Notes under the pieces: generated by a model
The model's database searches: none
What the model was told of the DNA's origin: nothing
The model's input: the letters and a program-made list of their open reading frames with translations, nothing else
Source of the DNA: Mycteria americana
Taxonomy: Eukaryota > Chordata > Aves > Ciconiiformes > Ciconiidae
Assembly: GCF_035582795.1 (NCBI RefSeq)
Contig: NC_134367.1
Location: 82,257,062 to 82,321,061 of the forward strand
DNA length: 64,000 nt
Reading direction: 5' to 3'
Shown here: positions 12,301 through 20,375 of the stretch, piece by piece
How positions within the stretch are numbered: position 1 is the first letter of the stretch
Layout of the letters: each line of letters opens with the position of its first letter
Made by a program: the position numbers and the translations under genes

Positions 12301-15300
12301 CCTCCAGCTTCACTGCTCCCACCTGCTCAGGATGGACAACATCCCCTCATGTGTGAGGATATTCCTGCTGCTCCTCACAGGGTGTAGGCATGAACGCATC
12401 CACCCAGGGGGAATCACTCACCAAGATCCCCTTGGCAAATGTCAGTTCTTGTGGCTCCTCCAAGGATAAACTTGGGGTCTTTGACAATGTCCTGCAAGAG
12501 TGGGAGAGAGACACAGAAATAACTTAGAATGTGCCAGGAAAATATCACCATCACTCTGAGCCCAGACGTGCAGTATGGTGTGTGCCACATGAGCTATATT
12601 ATCCTGCAGCGGTGTAGCCACCACAAAAAACTAGGTGGGGAATCCTTGCTAATTAATTACAGTGTAGAACAATTAAAGAATCAGCTATCCTCATTTTTTC
12701 ATAATTAGTTGGCTGCTAATGAAAGGCTGGCATTCTTTATTCATCTGTAGGCAATTGTTAAAATATAGCACAACCTGGTCCAGAATCTCAACATTAGGCT
12801 ACAACCCTGGTTAATAGAGTTTGTTTGTTTGGTTGGTTTGTTTGTTTTCCCCCAATGGCTGGAAAAACTCAAATTGGCAATTTACCTTTAAATGCACTAT
12901 TAAACCTTTTATTTACCTGCACATAAAACCTGGAACATACAGTGTCTGACAACCATAAGACCATGCCCTCCTCAAATAAGCAAACAACAAAGGTAGACTC
13001 CAGCCTTGTTTGTTTTACAGAGTCAATTTTTAGGAGGAGCTAACAGGAGTTAGCTCAGAGTTCAGAGGGACTGGTGCTCACGGTGGCATTAAAGCAACTC
13101 TCGAGCATTCGACTGTTTTAGTTCAATTACTAGCACCACAGCTGGACAGAAAAATTACAGTGGTAAACCTATCAATGTGGCAGGAATTCCCCTCTCTCCT
13201 CCCCTTTCCCATGAACTGTAAATTGAATCTAATTGATTGAACTGAATAGAAAAGGGAGGAGGAGGGCATCTAACATATTACTAGAGGTATATGCCTGTAG
13301 TTAATCAGCCTGCCCTGATATGGTATTGCAGACCCTATGGCATGAAGCAGACCCTTCTGCCTAAGCGGCAGAAGCTTGCAAAAAAACCCCCCAAAATTAA
13401 AGGGGGGGCAAAAATAGAAGAACACATTCAGTCATTTAACCCCTGCATTTGCCTGGAAGGAAACTGAGTTGCTTTTGGTTCATATCACTGCATTTTGTGA
13501 TGCCATCAGGGCAGGATACTGATAATTTTGTTCAGCTTCCTGCACTTATTGCATTGCTGAAACATCTGCTGCTGGCCACTGCTGGAGCCAGGACACTCTC
13601 CCCAATGAACCAGCACTGCTCCTATGAAGCTTACCCTGCAGAGGCAATATTGAGGAGGAAGTTGGTTTCATATTTTTTTTGTTTGCCTTTGCTGGGGAGG
13701 AGGTGGTGGCCAGGTTATGCCTCAGCCACAGGTGCCCTGGGGAGGAGGCACTGCAGCACATTTTGTCCCCAGTGCGTATGGCAAAGGGAAATCAAACAGT
13801 GGCTCCTCCTTACCTGGCCCACCTGCTTGTTAAATACACTCAGTCTTGTTGGGACTGGATGTGAACAATAAAAAAACATAGTTCATTGCCTTTAGACATA
13901 AATATAACAACGGCTGATAAAGGAGCTGATATTTAATAACATGTCTTGCTTTAGCATCATTGCTCCTGGGGAACATAATTCTCATGGCAAGAACTGTATT
14001 GAGCTGTTACCAAGAAACTCCATGTGTTAGCAAGGGACAAGATAAAAAACCCTTTCCTCTGACATGGGTCTGAACATTAGATTCGTGGCTCATTGCTTAT
14101 TACACAGATCTACAACAGACATATGGAAAAATATTTTCAATCTCCTATGTCTAAAGCAAACAAAAATAATAATAAAAAATCAATAAAAAGGAATTGAAAG
14201 GATTTTGACTGGACCTGTGTCACATTCTCTGCTACACGAAAGAAAACCACACTCTACAGTTTTTGAGTAGATGTTGCAACAATAATATTAATTTTAAAGG
14301 GATTTTCAGACTGGATGGTATAATAATGTTTATCAGGGCTTTCAGCATGTTAAAGGACAAAACCCAGAGCTGGATCTTGCATTCAAATATAGCATACAGT
14401 AATTTAAGGATTTGCCTGCACAAGGATATTGCCTAGAAGTAGGGATGTGCAATCCTCAGAGAGATGAAACAAGGTGACCTGTGGCTCTCCTGATGCTACA
14501 TCAAAGCTGTGTTTCTTTAGACTCGAAAGAAAACAAATTGCATCCCCTGCACCTCTGTCTCACATTGGTAGAGAAGGTACATGGAGACCTAAGAAAGGCT
14601 GAGGGTGAGGCTATTTAGGTGGCCTTATTTCTGTGATTACCTTTCTCTGCCTGGTTGCAGCATACAGTACCTGTCATACCAGTTGCCAGTGGCTGTTTGT
14701 GTTAGGAGAATTTCCTTCTTTCTTCCTCCTGTAGACCATAGACTCATTTGGCATTGGTAAAACACAATTGGCTTTCTTTTTTTGTTTGGATTTTTTTTTT
14801 TTTTATTCTTCAGTTTATATGTCTAACTTTCCCAGAAACTGAGCTGTTGAATTTATCCCAGCAGTTAAATTCAGGTATAAATTAAGAAGGAAAGGAAAGG
14901 AAAGGAAAGGAAAGGAAAGGAAAGGAAAGGAAAGGAAAGGAAAGGAAAGGAAAGGAAAGGAAAGGAAAGGAAAGGAAAGGAAAGGAAAGGAAAGGAAAGG
15001 AAAGGAAAGGAAAGGAAAGGAAAGGAAAGGAAAGGAAAGGAAAGGAAAGGAAAGGAAAGGAAAGGAAAGGAAAGGAAAGGAAAGGAAAGGAAAGGAAAGG
15101 AAAGGAAAGGAAAGGAAAGGAAAGGAAAGGAAAGGAAAGGAAAGGAAAGGAAAGGAAAGGAAAGGAAAGGAAAGGAAAGGAAAGGAAAGGAAAGGAAAAA
15201 TACAATGAGAAAAGGGTCTTCTGTTCTTCAGATTATTCTAAAATTTTGATAAGGTACAGTTTCAAAGGTTTCATTTGTAATGAAAAGGGATTGCTAAACA

Positions 15301-17682
15301 AAATCACTAAATATCTTTCTGAATCTTAGAGCACTTAAGTTTTATGTAGAAAGCAAGATATTCATCTGGTGCAGATCCATGTAGCTCACTGATTGCAGTG
15401 GGAGATTTACAGATTAGGGCTAGCTGAGGGTCTTGTTCATGCTGTGTACAAATGCGTATACATGCAGGTATATGCATGTCAAAATAATGAGAAAGCCTTC
15501 TCTGCTCTCATTACTAAAGATGAAACTCTAATGGGGTATAAATCTGAAGACTAACGTTATTTGGCCCTGCAATTGCCTGCATGTATTGTGTTACACTTCA
15601 TCCAAGCTACTGTGAAATACTGGCACGAGAGGCGGTAAAAACTGGTCACTGTGAAAAGCAGTTTGAACATAGATACCCTACACAGAGGCCGTGCTCTTGG
15701 GCTCACCCTCGCCGGCACTACTGCTCCAGCAGGTGAGCTGTTGCAACTAACCTGGCACATGCTCCAGGCCTATATCCCACCTGCAAAGTAAAAAGTGTTA
15801 ACTTGAAACGGTGTTACAGTGCCTCTATTTTCTGCTGTTCCTGATGGATAATAGAGATGACACTGAGTTAGCTTAAATGCTGAGGAGCCAGAGAAGAGCA
15901 TAATTAAAACCCTGTCCTTACACATCCTCTCAGCCTCCCCTGAGCTTTATTTCTTGCTGTACAGTTCACAAAAGTTCACCTTTTTGCATGGTGGGAATTG
16001 CAGTGTAAAGGCAGATCCCGTTTCAGGTAATTTACTCATCCTGGAAGTGTTTCCAGTTCAGCATACAAAGATCCTGAAGAAGGCTGCGACAACTACAACA
16101 GACAGACCGTGCTCTGCTGTCCCTGGGTACCATGCACAAGGACACACAAGCTCTCAGCTGCTCCTTCTCACATTTGACAGCAAAGTTTAAATATTGTGAA
16201 GCCCCAAATGGAAAAAAAAGACAAACTAGCACCTAATGGCTGGCCAAAGGGAAACCATTCTTTCTGATTTACTGTCGCAGGCACTTGCATTTTTGATGCT
16301 CTGCAGCACTCCAGAGCTACCGCACCAAAAGCATCTCAGCCCCACAGCCCCATCCTGTGCCTGGGGACAACTCTACAACCCACCTGGGTTTTGGGGCACA
16401 GGCAGGCAAGGCAAGCAGCCCCCTGCAGGGGCTGCACTTAGCGTGTGTAGGGATCTTTTATTTTTTCATAGGTAAAACTTGTCCAGGAGTAATAGCTTTA
16501 ATTCTGCTCTGCATTACATTAATGGATGCTGAGGCCTTTGAATGCCTATTGCTGTGGATTAAATTAAGCCAAAATTTAAACCCATTTTTAAGTCTATTTT
16601 GTTCTTTTTCTCTCTTGGTATCACTATCGCCAAAGGAAAGTTTTCTACTAAAGCAGAAGCTTTCAGATTATGAAGAAAAAGACAATAAATGTCAGTCATT
16701 AGCAAAGAAATGAAATGTAGCCACAAATTTTCTGTGGCTATTAGTTACAGAGTTAAGTGGGAAGAAGGAACCTGGAGTGATGTTGGGTTTGTGATCTGAG
16801 AGCATGTGACTAGTGAAGCTTCAGGCTCTTGCTGTGTTATTAATGATTGTTATGCAAGATGCATTAAGAGATACTCATCAAGCCCTTGGCTACTGCTGAA
16901 TGGCTCAGTAACCATGGCATGTATTCATAATCTCTCAGTGTTTCATGATGGAAGCGAGCAAGTAAGTATAAGAGTCTCTAAAAGCTAAAAGGCTTGAATT
17001 TTTTAGTTTAACCTTAATTATGAATTTCCTACATTAATGACACTTGAGTTTTACATAGTTAGAACATCATCATAATGTATTTTACCCTTAATTTCTTGCA
17101 TGTCCTCTTATTTTCATCTTAACATTGCCTTTGTTTGGCAATAATGTAAGAGAGAAGGCTGATTACAAGTTCTTCATGCATGTACATAAATACACATGCA
17201 TAAAGTATGGCTATACAACAAGCTACATCTAAAAAATGGGGTGAAGCCTTCCAGCCCTCTCATGCCACAGCTTGAGCTCTTTGTGAGTGACATCCCGACC
17301 CCACGCCACTGCTCCTGAGGCGGAAGGGTTTCTCCTCGCACTTCACGGCCTCCACGTCTCCCTGAACATGCCACACATTTGGTGCGGTCCCAAAGTACAG
17401 CAATGTCTGACTTTTGGCAGGATGAAAGCAGAGAAAGGCTCACCCTGCTTTGCACAACGGCATACTCACCGTGGGCCTCTTCCAGATGAAGGGAACAGGT
17501 GGCTTTTCACTGAAGAAGAGAGAAGAGTTGCAGGCGGGGAAGTCGGGGTCCTCAAAGAGGACCCCCCTGCGCAGGCACTCCTGCTTCAGCTCCTCGTAGG
17601 CCTTCCCCGAGCTGTGGGTGGTACGCGCGGCCCCGGGCAGCGTGGGCGGCCTCGGCTTCGAGTCCTGGTACAGGTAGGGCAT
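123..17682 (-). CDS. CAPN9: CAPN9, calpain-9 (digestive-tract calpain, nCL-4), partial: 11 coding exons joined
   Basis: Calcium-dependent cytosolic cysteine protease of the classical calpain family, known in mammals mainly from stomach and intestine. Joined minus-strand exons: 17682-17470, 12491-12422, 11951-11833, 11223-11090, 10464-10296, 8724-8641, 8404-8319, 6506-6429, 1981-1821, 1138-981, 331-123. Together they give 493 codons plus 2 bases, and every junction keeps frame. Exons 2-9 (70, 119, 134, 169, 84, 86, 78, 161 bp) and exon 11 (209 bp) match the lengths I know for classical calpains. Domains: N-terminal anchor (about 1-45), protease core PC1/PC2 (to about 340) with Cys97, His254 and Asn278, then the C2-like CBSW domain. 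The penta-EF-hand domain must lie off the left edge (human protein 690 residues). Motifs [20 protein letters not shown] and [11 protein letters not shown] identify the family; the MPYLY start and DFFRYH segment point to CAPN9 rather than other paralogues. No frameshift or premature stop is seen. Confidence 0.96.
332..1820 (-). other. CAPN9: CAPN9 introns 10 (332-980) and 9 (1139-1820)
   Basis: Two short introns flanking exon 10. I looked for a 12-bp microexon in intron 10, as other calpains have one, and did not find a candidate with good splice sites. Intron 9 has a small AAT/ACT trinucleotide-rich patch near 1180-1205. Nothing else is recognised. Confidence 0.7.
981..1138 (-). CDS. CAPN9: CAPN9 exon 10 (CBSW domain)
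   Basis: 158 bp. It encodes [20 protein letters not shown], then [20 protein letters not shown] and IGYSIYE. It ends in phase 0 at a weak donor (GTACTC). Classical calpains such as CAPN3 have a 170-bp exon plus a separate 12-bp microexon here. This gene lacks the microexon, and the residues after IYE come from the next exon. Confidence 0.93.
1821..1981 (-). CDS. CAPN9: CAPN9 exon 9 (PC2 to CBSW linker)
   Basis: 161 bp, with a CTCAG acceptor and a GTAAAT donor. It encodes [20 protein letters not shown] and runs to [11 protein letters not shown]. Segments [13 protein letters not shown] and W..GS..GGCRN are calpain-conserved; the C2-like CBSW domain begins here. Confidence 0.97.
5381..5554. repeat. 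Direct repeat copy A in CAPN9 intron 8
   Basis: About 170 bp that closely resembles 6968-7137 in the same orientation. Shared blocks include TCTTTGCCTCCTTTTCATT, CTCCAGCTGTAGC and AGCTTTTTGGAAAAACTGG. The copies lie on either side of CAPN9 exon 8. It could be a local duplication or two copies of a dispersed repeat family; I do not recognise the family. Confidence 0.8.
5720..5797 (+). repeat. Probable ancient amniote interspersed repeat fragment
   Basis: The segment with CTAGATTTACCTCTGTGTAA followed by GAGATGAACATCTGGCCCT resembles the widespread amniote repeat that reads 'gatttacaccagtgtaactgagatcagaatctggccc'. It is highly diverged and I cannot assign a family name. Confidence 0.4.
6429..6506 (-). 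CDS. CAPN9: CAPN9 exon 8 (end of PC2)
   Basis: 78 bp, the canonical calpain length. It follows a CTTGCAG acceptor and ends at GTAAGC. It encodes [20 protein letters not shown] then DDGEFW. The DDGEFW motif closes the protease core and the Trp codon is split with exon 9. Confidence 0.95.
6507..8318 (-). other. CAPN9: CAPN9 intron 7
   Basis: A 1.8-kb intron. It holds direct repeat copy B (6968-7137) and an AT-rich stretch around 7650-7700. No exon or RNA gene is recognised. Confidence 0.75.
6968..7137. repeat. Direct repeat copy B in CAPN9 intron 7
   Basis: Second copy of the repeat at 5381-5554, same orientation, about 1.6 kb away. It shares TCTTTGCCTCCTTTTCATT and AGCTTTTTGGAAAAACTGG, with scattered substitutions and short indels. 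Similarity ends at TAACAAA. Confidence 0.8.
8319..8404 (-). CDS. CAPN9: CAPN9 exon 7 (catalytic asparagine, subdomain PC2)
   Basis: 86 bp, with a CTCCAG acceptor and a GTGCGT donor. It encodes [20 protein letters not shown] then EWNGPWSDN, the last codon being split. The Asn of RNPWG is residue 278 and completes the Cys-His-Asn triad. Confidence 0.97.
8405..10295 (-). other. CAPN9: CAPN9 introns 6 (8405-8640) and 5 (8725-10295)
   Basis: Intron 6 is short (236 bp). Intron 5 is 1.6 kb. It contains an open frame on the plus strand around 9505-9948 that resembles no protein I know, and homopolymer T runs near 8911 and 10232. Nothing else is supported. Confidence 0.7.
8641..8724 (-). CDS. CAPN9: CAPN9 exon 6 (catalytic histidine, subdomain PC2)
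   Basis: 84 bp, with an ATTTCAG acceptor and a GTACGT donor. It encodes [20 protein letters not shown] followed by YSVTGIDE. The His of GHAYSVTG is residue 254, the catalytic histidine. Phase 0 at both ends. Confidence 0.97.
10296..10464 (-). CDS. CAPN9: CAPN9 exon 5 (PC1/PC2 junction)
   Basis: 169 bp, the canonical calpain length, with a GTAAGT donor. It encodes [20 protein letters not shown], then TGG and a segment ending [24 protein letters not shown] and EDFTGG are conserved calpain motifs. Residue 227 is Cys where, from memory, human CAPN9 has Gly, so two cysteines (227 and 232) sit five residues apart. Confidence 0.96.
10959..10984 (-). repeat. Poly-C tract (poly-G on the CAPN9 sense strand)
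   Basis: A run of about 15 C at 10959-10973, then GCAA and a further run of 7 C. On the transcribed sense strand this is G-tract sequence in intron 4, about 110 bases downstream of exon 4, and could form a G-quadruplex. Homopolymer length may be inexact in the assembly. Confidence 0.85.
11015..11058. repeat. 22-bp tandem duplication in CAPN9 intron 4
   Basis: Two nearly identical copies of TTGTGAATAATGTATGTACA plus two bases, with a weaker third copy near 11060-11077. It lies just inside intron 4, 32 bp from the exon 4 donor. Confidence 0.85.
11090..11223 (-). CDS. CAPN9: CAPN9 exon 4 (PC1 core)
   Basis: 134 bp, the canonical calpain length, with a GTAAGT donor. It encodes [20 protein letters not shown] and then [15 protein letters not shown]. 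The motif DDRLPT and the ALLEKAYAK helix are calpain-family hallmarks. The final Lys codon is split with exon 5. Confidence 0.97.
11224..12421 (-). other. CAPN9: CAPN9 introns 3 (11224-11832) and 2 (11952-12421)
   Basis: Short introns around exon 3. No repeat, exon or RNA gene recognised. Confidence 0.7.
11833..11951 (-). CDS. CAPN9: CAPN9 exon 3 (catalytic cysteine, subdomain PC1)
   Basis: 119 bp, with a TTTCACAG acceptor and a GTAAGA donor. It encodes [18 protein letters not shown] and runs on to AGIFHFQ. The Cys of GDCW is residue 97, the nucleophile of the protease. It ends in phase 0. Confidence 0.97.
12422..12491 (-). CDS. CAPN9: CAPN9 exon 2 (start of protease core)
   Basis: 70 bp, the canonical calpain exon-2 length. 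It follows a TTGCAG acceptor and ends at a GTGAGT donor. It encodes [20 protein letters not shown] plus GDL, leading into the catalytic GDCW motif, whose Gly codon is split across the junction. Confidence 0.96.
14886..15199. repeat. (AAAGG)n pentanucleotide microsatellite, about 62 units
   Basis: A perfect array of AAAGG units spanning about 314 bp, without a visible interruption. Purines are all on the plus strand, so the CAPN9 sense strand is pure pyrimidine (CCTTT)n. The long frame across it (Phe-Leu-Ser-Phe-Pro repeats) is an artefact of the five-base period. Copy number is likely polymorphic and may be mis-sized in the assembly. Confidence 0.98.
15362..15445 (-). repeat. Probable ancient amniote interspersed repeat fragment
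   Basis: The segment with ATCTGGTGCAGATCC, then GATTGCAGTGGGAGATTTAC and CTGAGGGTCTTG, resembles the common amniote repeat containing 'gactgcaatgggag...tttaca...ctgaggatctggccc'. It is diverged, and the call rests on a remembered pattern only. Confidence 0.35.
17470..17682 (-). CDS. CAPN9: CAPN9 exon 1 (N-terminal anchor, residues 1-71)
   Basis: 213 bp, ending in phase 0 at a GTGAGT donor (17469-17464). It begins [13 protein letters not shown] and ends PFIWKRPT, the calpain-9 N terminus with the motif EECLRRG-like helix followed by LFEDPDFPA. The ATG at 17682 was chosen because it matches the mammalian CAPN9 start and has G at -3. The same frame stays open upstream to an ATG at 18261, but that stretch is proline- and glycine-rich and does not look like calpain. 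Confidence 0.93.
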
Positions 17683-18420
17683 GGCTCCCTCCCGCCTGCC
17701 AGAGTGAGATCCCAGGGAGCTGTGGCTTAGCAGGCGGTGGGGGTAGAAGGAGGGGGGGACAGGAGGAAAAAGAAGAGGGAGCAAAAATACCTCTAGTGCC
17801 TTGTGAAGGAAAAGGGGGAGGAAAGGAGCGTGCGGTGGTGTCCTCCAGCCCTCCTCCGTCACACCTCCTTGAACCGCAGTGCGAGACTGACCTCCTGGCT
17901 GCTCCGAACCGCAGCAGAGCTGAACACCCTGAAAGCAAACAGGGAAGGAAGGCGGCCGGCCCTGGCCATGCCAGCCACTCAGCTGGGAGCGGGAGCGCCC
18001 GGCGGGGAAGGGTGTGCGCAGGGCCTGGTACCACTCCCTGGCAGGCACGGGCTGGGCAGGAGGTTGCCGCTGGGCCAGGGATGACTTTGAGGTACACAGC
18101 ACCCAGCCAGAGCCCTCCATCATGCGGTGGCAAGCCCTGGGAAGGAAACCAGAGGTTGACAGCGCGGCGTAACCGCTGTTTCTCACAGGTGGGAGAGCAG
18201 CCTGGTGTGGCTGGCAGCGGGGCCCTCCCAGCAGGCAGGTGTTGTCCTCATCGGATGACACGCAGGAGGGCCGAGAGGTGGCAGGGGCTGGGCCACTCTG
18301 CTGGGGGGGGCTGGCTACGGGGCAAGGGCTGGGTGTGTGCAGGAGGGGTGGTGGTAACTAGTGGGGAGGGCTCAGAGCAGGACGGGTACCGAGCAGCAGG
18401 GCAAACCCAGGGAAAGCGTC
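17560..18420 (-). promoter_or_regulatory. CAPN9: GC-rich 5' flank of CAPN9, probable promoter/5' UTR region
   Basis: GC- and CpG-richer than its surroundings, covering the 5' half of exon 1 and about 700 bp upstream. It includes G runs on the plus strand near 17740-17760 and 18302-18310. I see no clear TATA box on the minus strand, so a dispersed GC-rich promoter is plausible. The exact transcription start and 5' UTR extent cannot be fixed from sequence alone. Confidence 0.4.
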
Positions 18421-20284
18421 AGAAAATGTTACCCTGAGGAGGGATTTTAATGGGGCACGCATTGAAGGAGTTCTGCTGGCATTGTAACACGGGATTTTAA
18501 AAACAAATACATACATACTTGCCACTGATTTCCAGGTTTCATGACCTTGTTTGTCTGTCTCTGTGCTTCTTCTGCCACCCAGCTTTTACCTGCAGTGTCA
18601 TATCTCACATTGGACAGTAAAACACTGTGCTGGAGAGGACACCGGTCAATGAGCCATGGCTTCTCTGAAGGAATAACAGCAAGGCTCAGAGCCAGACAGG
18701 CATGGATATTCCTCTCTGCTTGGAAAGCGAAGAGATGCCACCCTCTTGGAACAAATTACAGTTCCTGTAATACAAAACACAGCCCTGAGTACAAGCAGCA
18801 CTCAGCCTCCCTTTGCTTTAATTGGCCCTTTGGAGGACCAGTCGAGCTTGCTGCCAAGAGTTGATTTATGGAGAGCAATTAGGTGAAACAGAATTAGTTT
18901 CTTTCTGTTCTGCTATTTTTCACAGCAGTGCTGTGAGGAAGGCTTTCTTTTTCAGAGCATATATTCCCATGTTTATTCCCCATAATTGCACCCATTGTTG
19001 ATGTCTGCAGGCTCCCTGCTGAGACCAAGTTCCCATTGTCCAAATGCATGGATGCTGTCCAAACATGTGAGAAGAGGTAGGCCTGGTGCTCCAAACGTGG
19101 CTGTCATTTGACCGAACTTTAGGTCTGCAGAATAGAGTCTAAGCTACTCACCTCAGCTTTTTCTACAGTCAGTGCAGAAGATTGGCACCTCCAGAAAGCG
19201 GATCATTGCGTACTCATCCGTAAGATCCCACTGGAGATGACTGTATCTTTCATTTGCCTGTAGATGGACCCTCATGGACTAGCTTAGGGTAGACGCCTAG
19301 GTATTAAATGCATATAGTCAAGTAAGAGGGATCCCAGCCAAGGGGCTAAGGCAGGCAAAAGGCATTTAAGTGCCAACACAAGCCCAGGGACATGACGTAT
19401 CTGACATCCCACATTCAGCCAGTGGCAAAACCAGGAACTTACTTTATCCACATCAGCTCTGTGTGGGCCAAGGTATGTTCTCATACACCAGACTAACGTG
19501 CTGTCTGGAGAAGGAGCGTCCTAGACATGCAGCCTCCACACCTGCTACAGCCCAAGGAATGTAACCATATCGCTTCAGGGAATTTCTGCTTTTCAGAGTT
19601 CAGTTGCATACAAAAATGTGTGGGCTGAGCTATATGGGTGCTCGTCCTGCTGCAGGGGAATTCATGCAGTTTCTCTCCTATGTGAACACTCTGGTGTGTA
19701 ATAAGGGATGCTTTCATGCTGCAGCCTTTCTCCCAGAGGGCAGGGAGAGCCTTTCCCTCTCCTCACCCTGCTGCTTCATGTCATGACACTGCAAGGAAAC
19801 TTCACGTCTCTGAGATCTCAGCCTTGGCATGAAGGCACTGAAAGTGCCCAGGAGAGATGGTGCCTGGGGAGGGCAGGTGGAAAAAAGAGGAATGAGCAGA
19901 AAATGCTAATAAAATGTCTCAGTTCTCATTAAAATACAACACTTTGCCAGTCACATGTTAAGAATCATGTGCTCATCCCTGAGGCTCTCTGGTCTGGAAG
20001 AGCAGAAACGTACAGACATAGGTATCACTTACGTATCTACCCCACTCAAGTGTTTTACAAGGAAAGGGACTTCAAGCAGTTTTGCTCTTTTACCATGAAA
20101 TCCCCTTTTGAAAGCAGTGAGAAGCTCATTTCTCCCCTAAGACGACTCTTGTCATTGCTGCCACTTGGTGCTGTCTGTGGATACTCAGGGACTATTTAAG
20201 GTGGGAGGAAAGCAAAACACAGGTATTGTGATACTCCGTTATGGACAGACACCAACAACATGTTGCTACTAGCTCAGGAGAGTG

Positions 20285-20375
20285 GTGGGCAGGATTTGAA
20301 CCACTGACCTAGAATGGCTTTGCTCCTTAGACGCGCTGGTCCACTGAGTAAAAGCAGGGTAGATTTTAACACTCC
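20285..20375 (-). repeat. Possible tRNA-derived SINE fragment
   Basis: On the minus strand, CAGTGGACCAGCGCGTCTAA resembles a polymerase III A box, and GGTTCAAATCC about 40 bases on matches a B box. No cloverleaf with proper acceptor stem pairing is apparent, so this looks like a degraded tRNA-derived SINE rather than a tRNA gene. Confidence 0.4.

Larger units (their letters stand above)
12492..17469 (-). other. CAPN9: CAPN9 intron 1
   Basis: A 5-kb intron between the N-terminal exon and the protease core. It contains a GTTT-rich patch near 12820-12850, the (AAAGG)n microsatellite at 14886-15199 and a decayed ancient repeat near 15362-15445. No further coding exon is recognised, consistent with the phase-0 join between exons 1 and 2. 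Confidence 0.75.

Noticed and set aside
14882-15205. 107-codon open frame of repeated Phe-Leu-Ser-Phe-Pro
   Set aside because: It is a translation of the (AAAGG)n microsatellite. A five-base period without stops is open in every frame of that strand.
17440-18261. 273-codon minus-strand frame as a separate protein
   Set aside because: Its C-terminal part is CAPN9 exon 1 and runs past the splice donor. The N-terminal part is composition-driven and unlike any calpain; kept only as a finding about the open upstream frame.
17796-18437. 213-codon plus-strand frame opposite the CAPN9 promoter region
   Set aside because: A shadow frame in GC-rich DNA, with no domain and no splice context.
20285-20375. 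tRNA gene on the minus strand
   Set aside because: A- and B-box-like motifs are present, but I could not form the acceptor and anticodon stems; better read as a degraded SINE.
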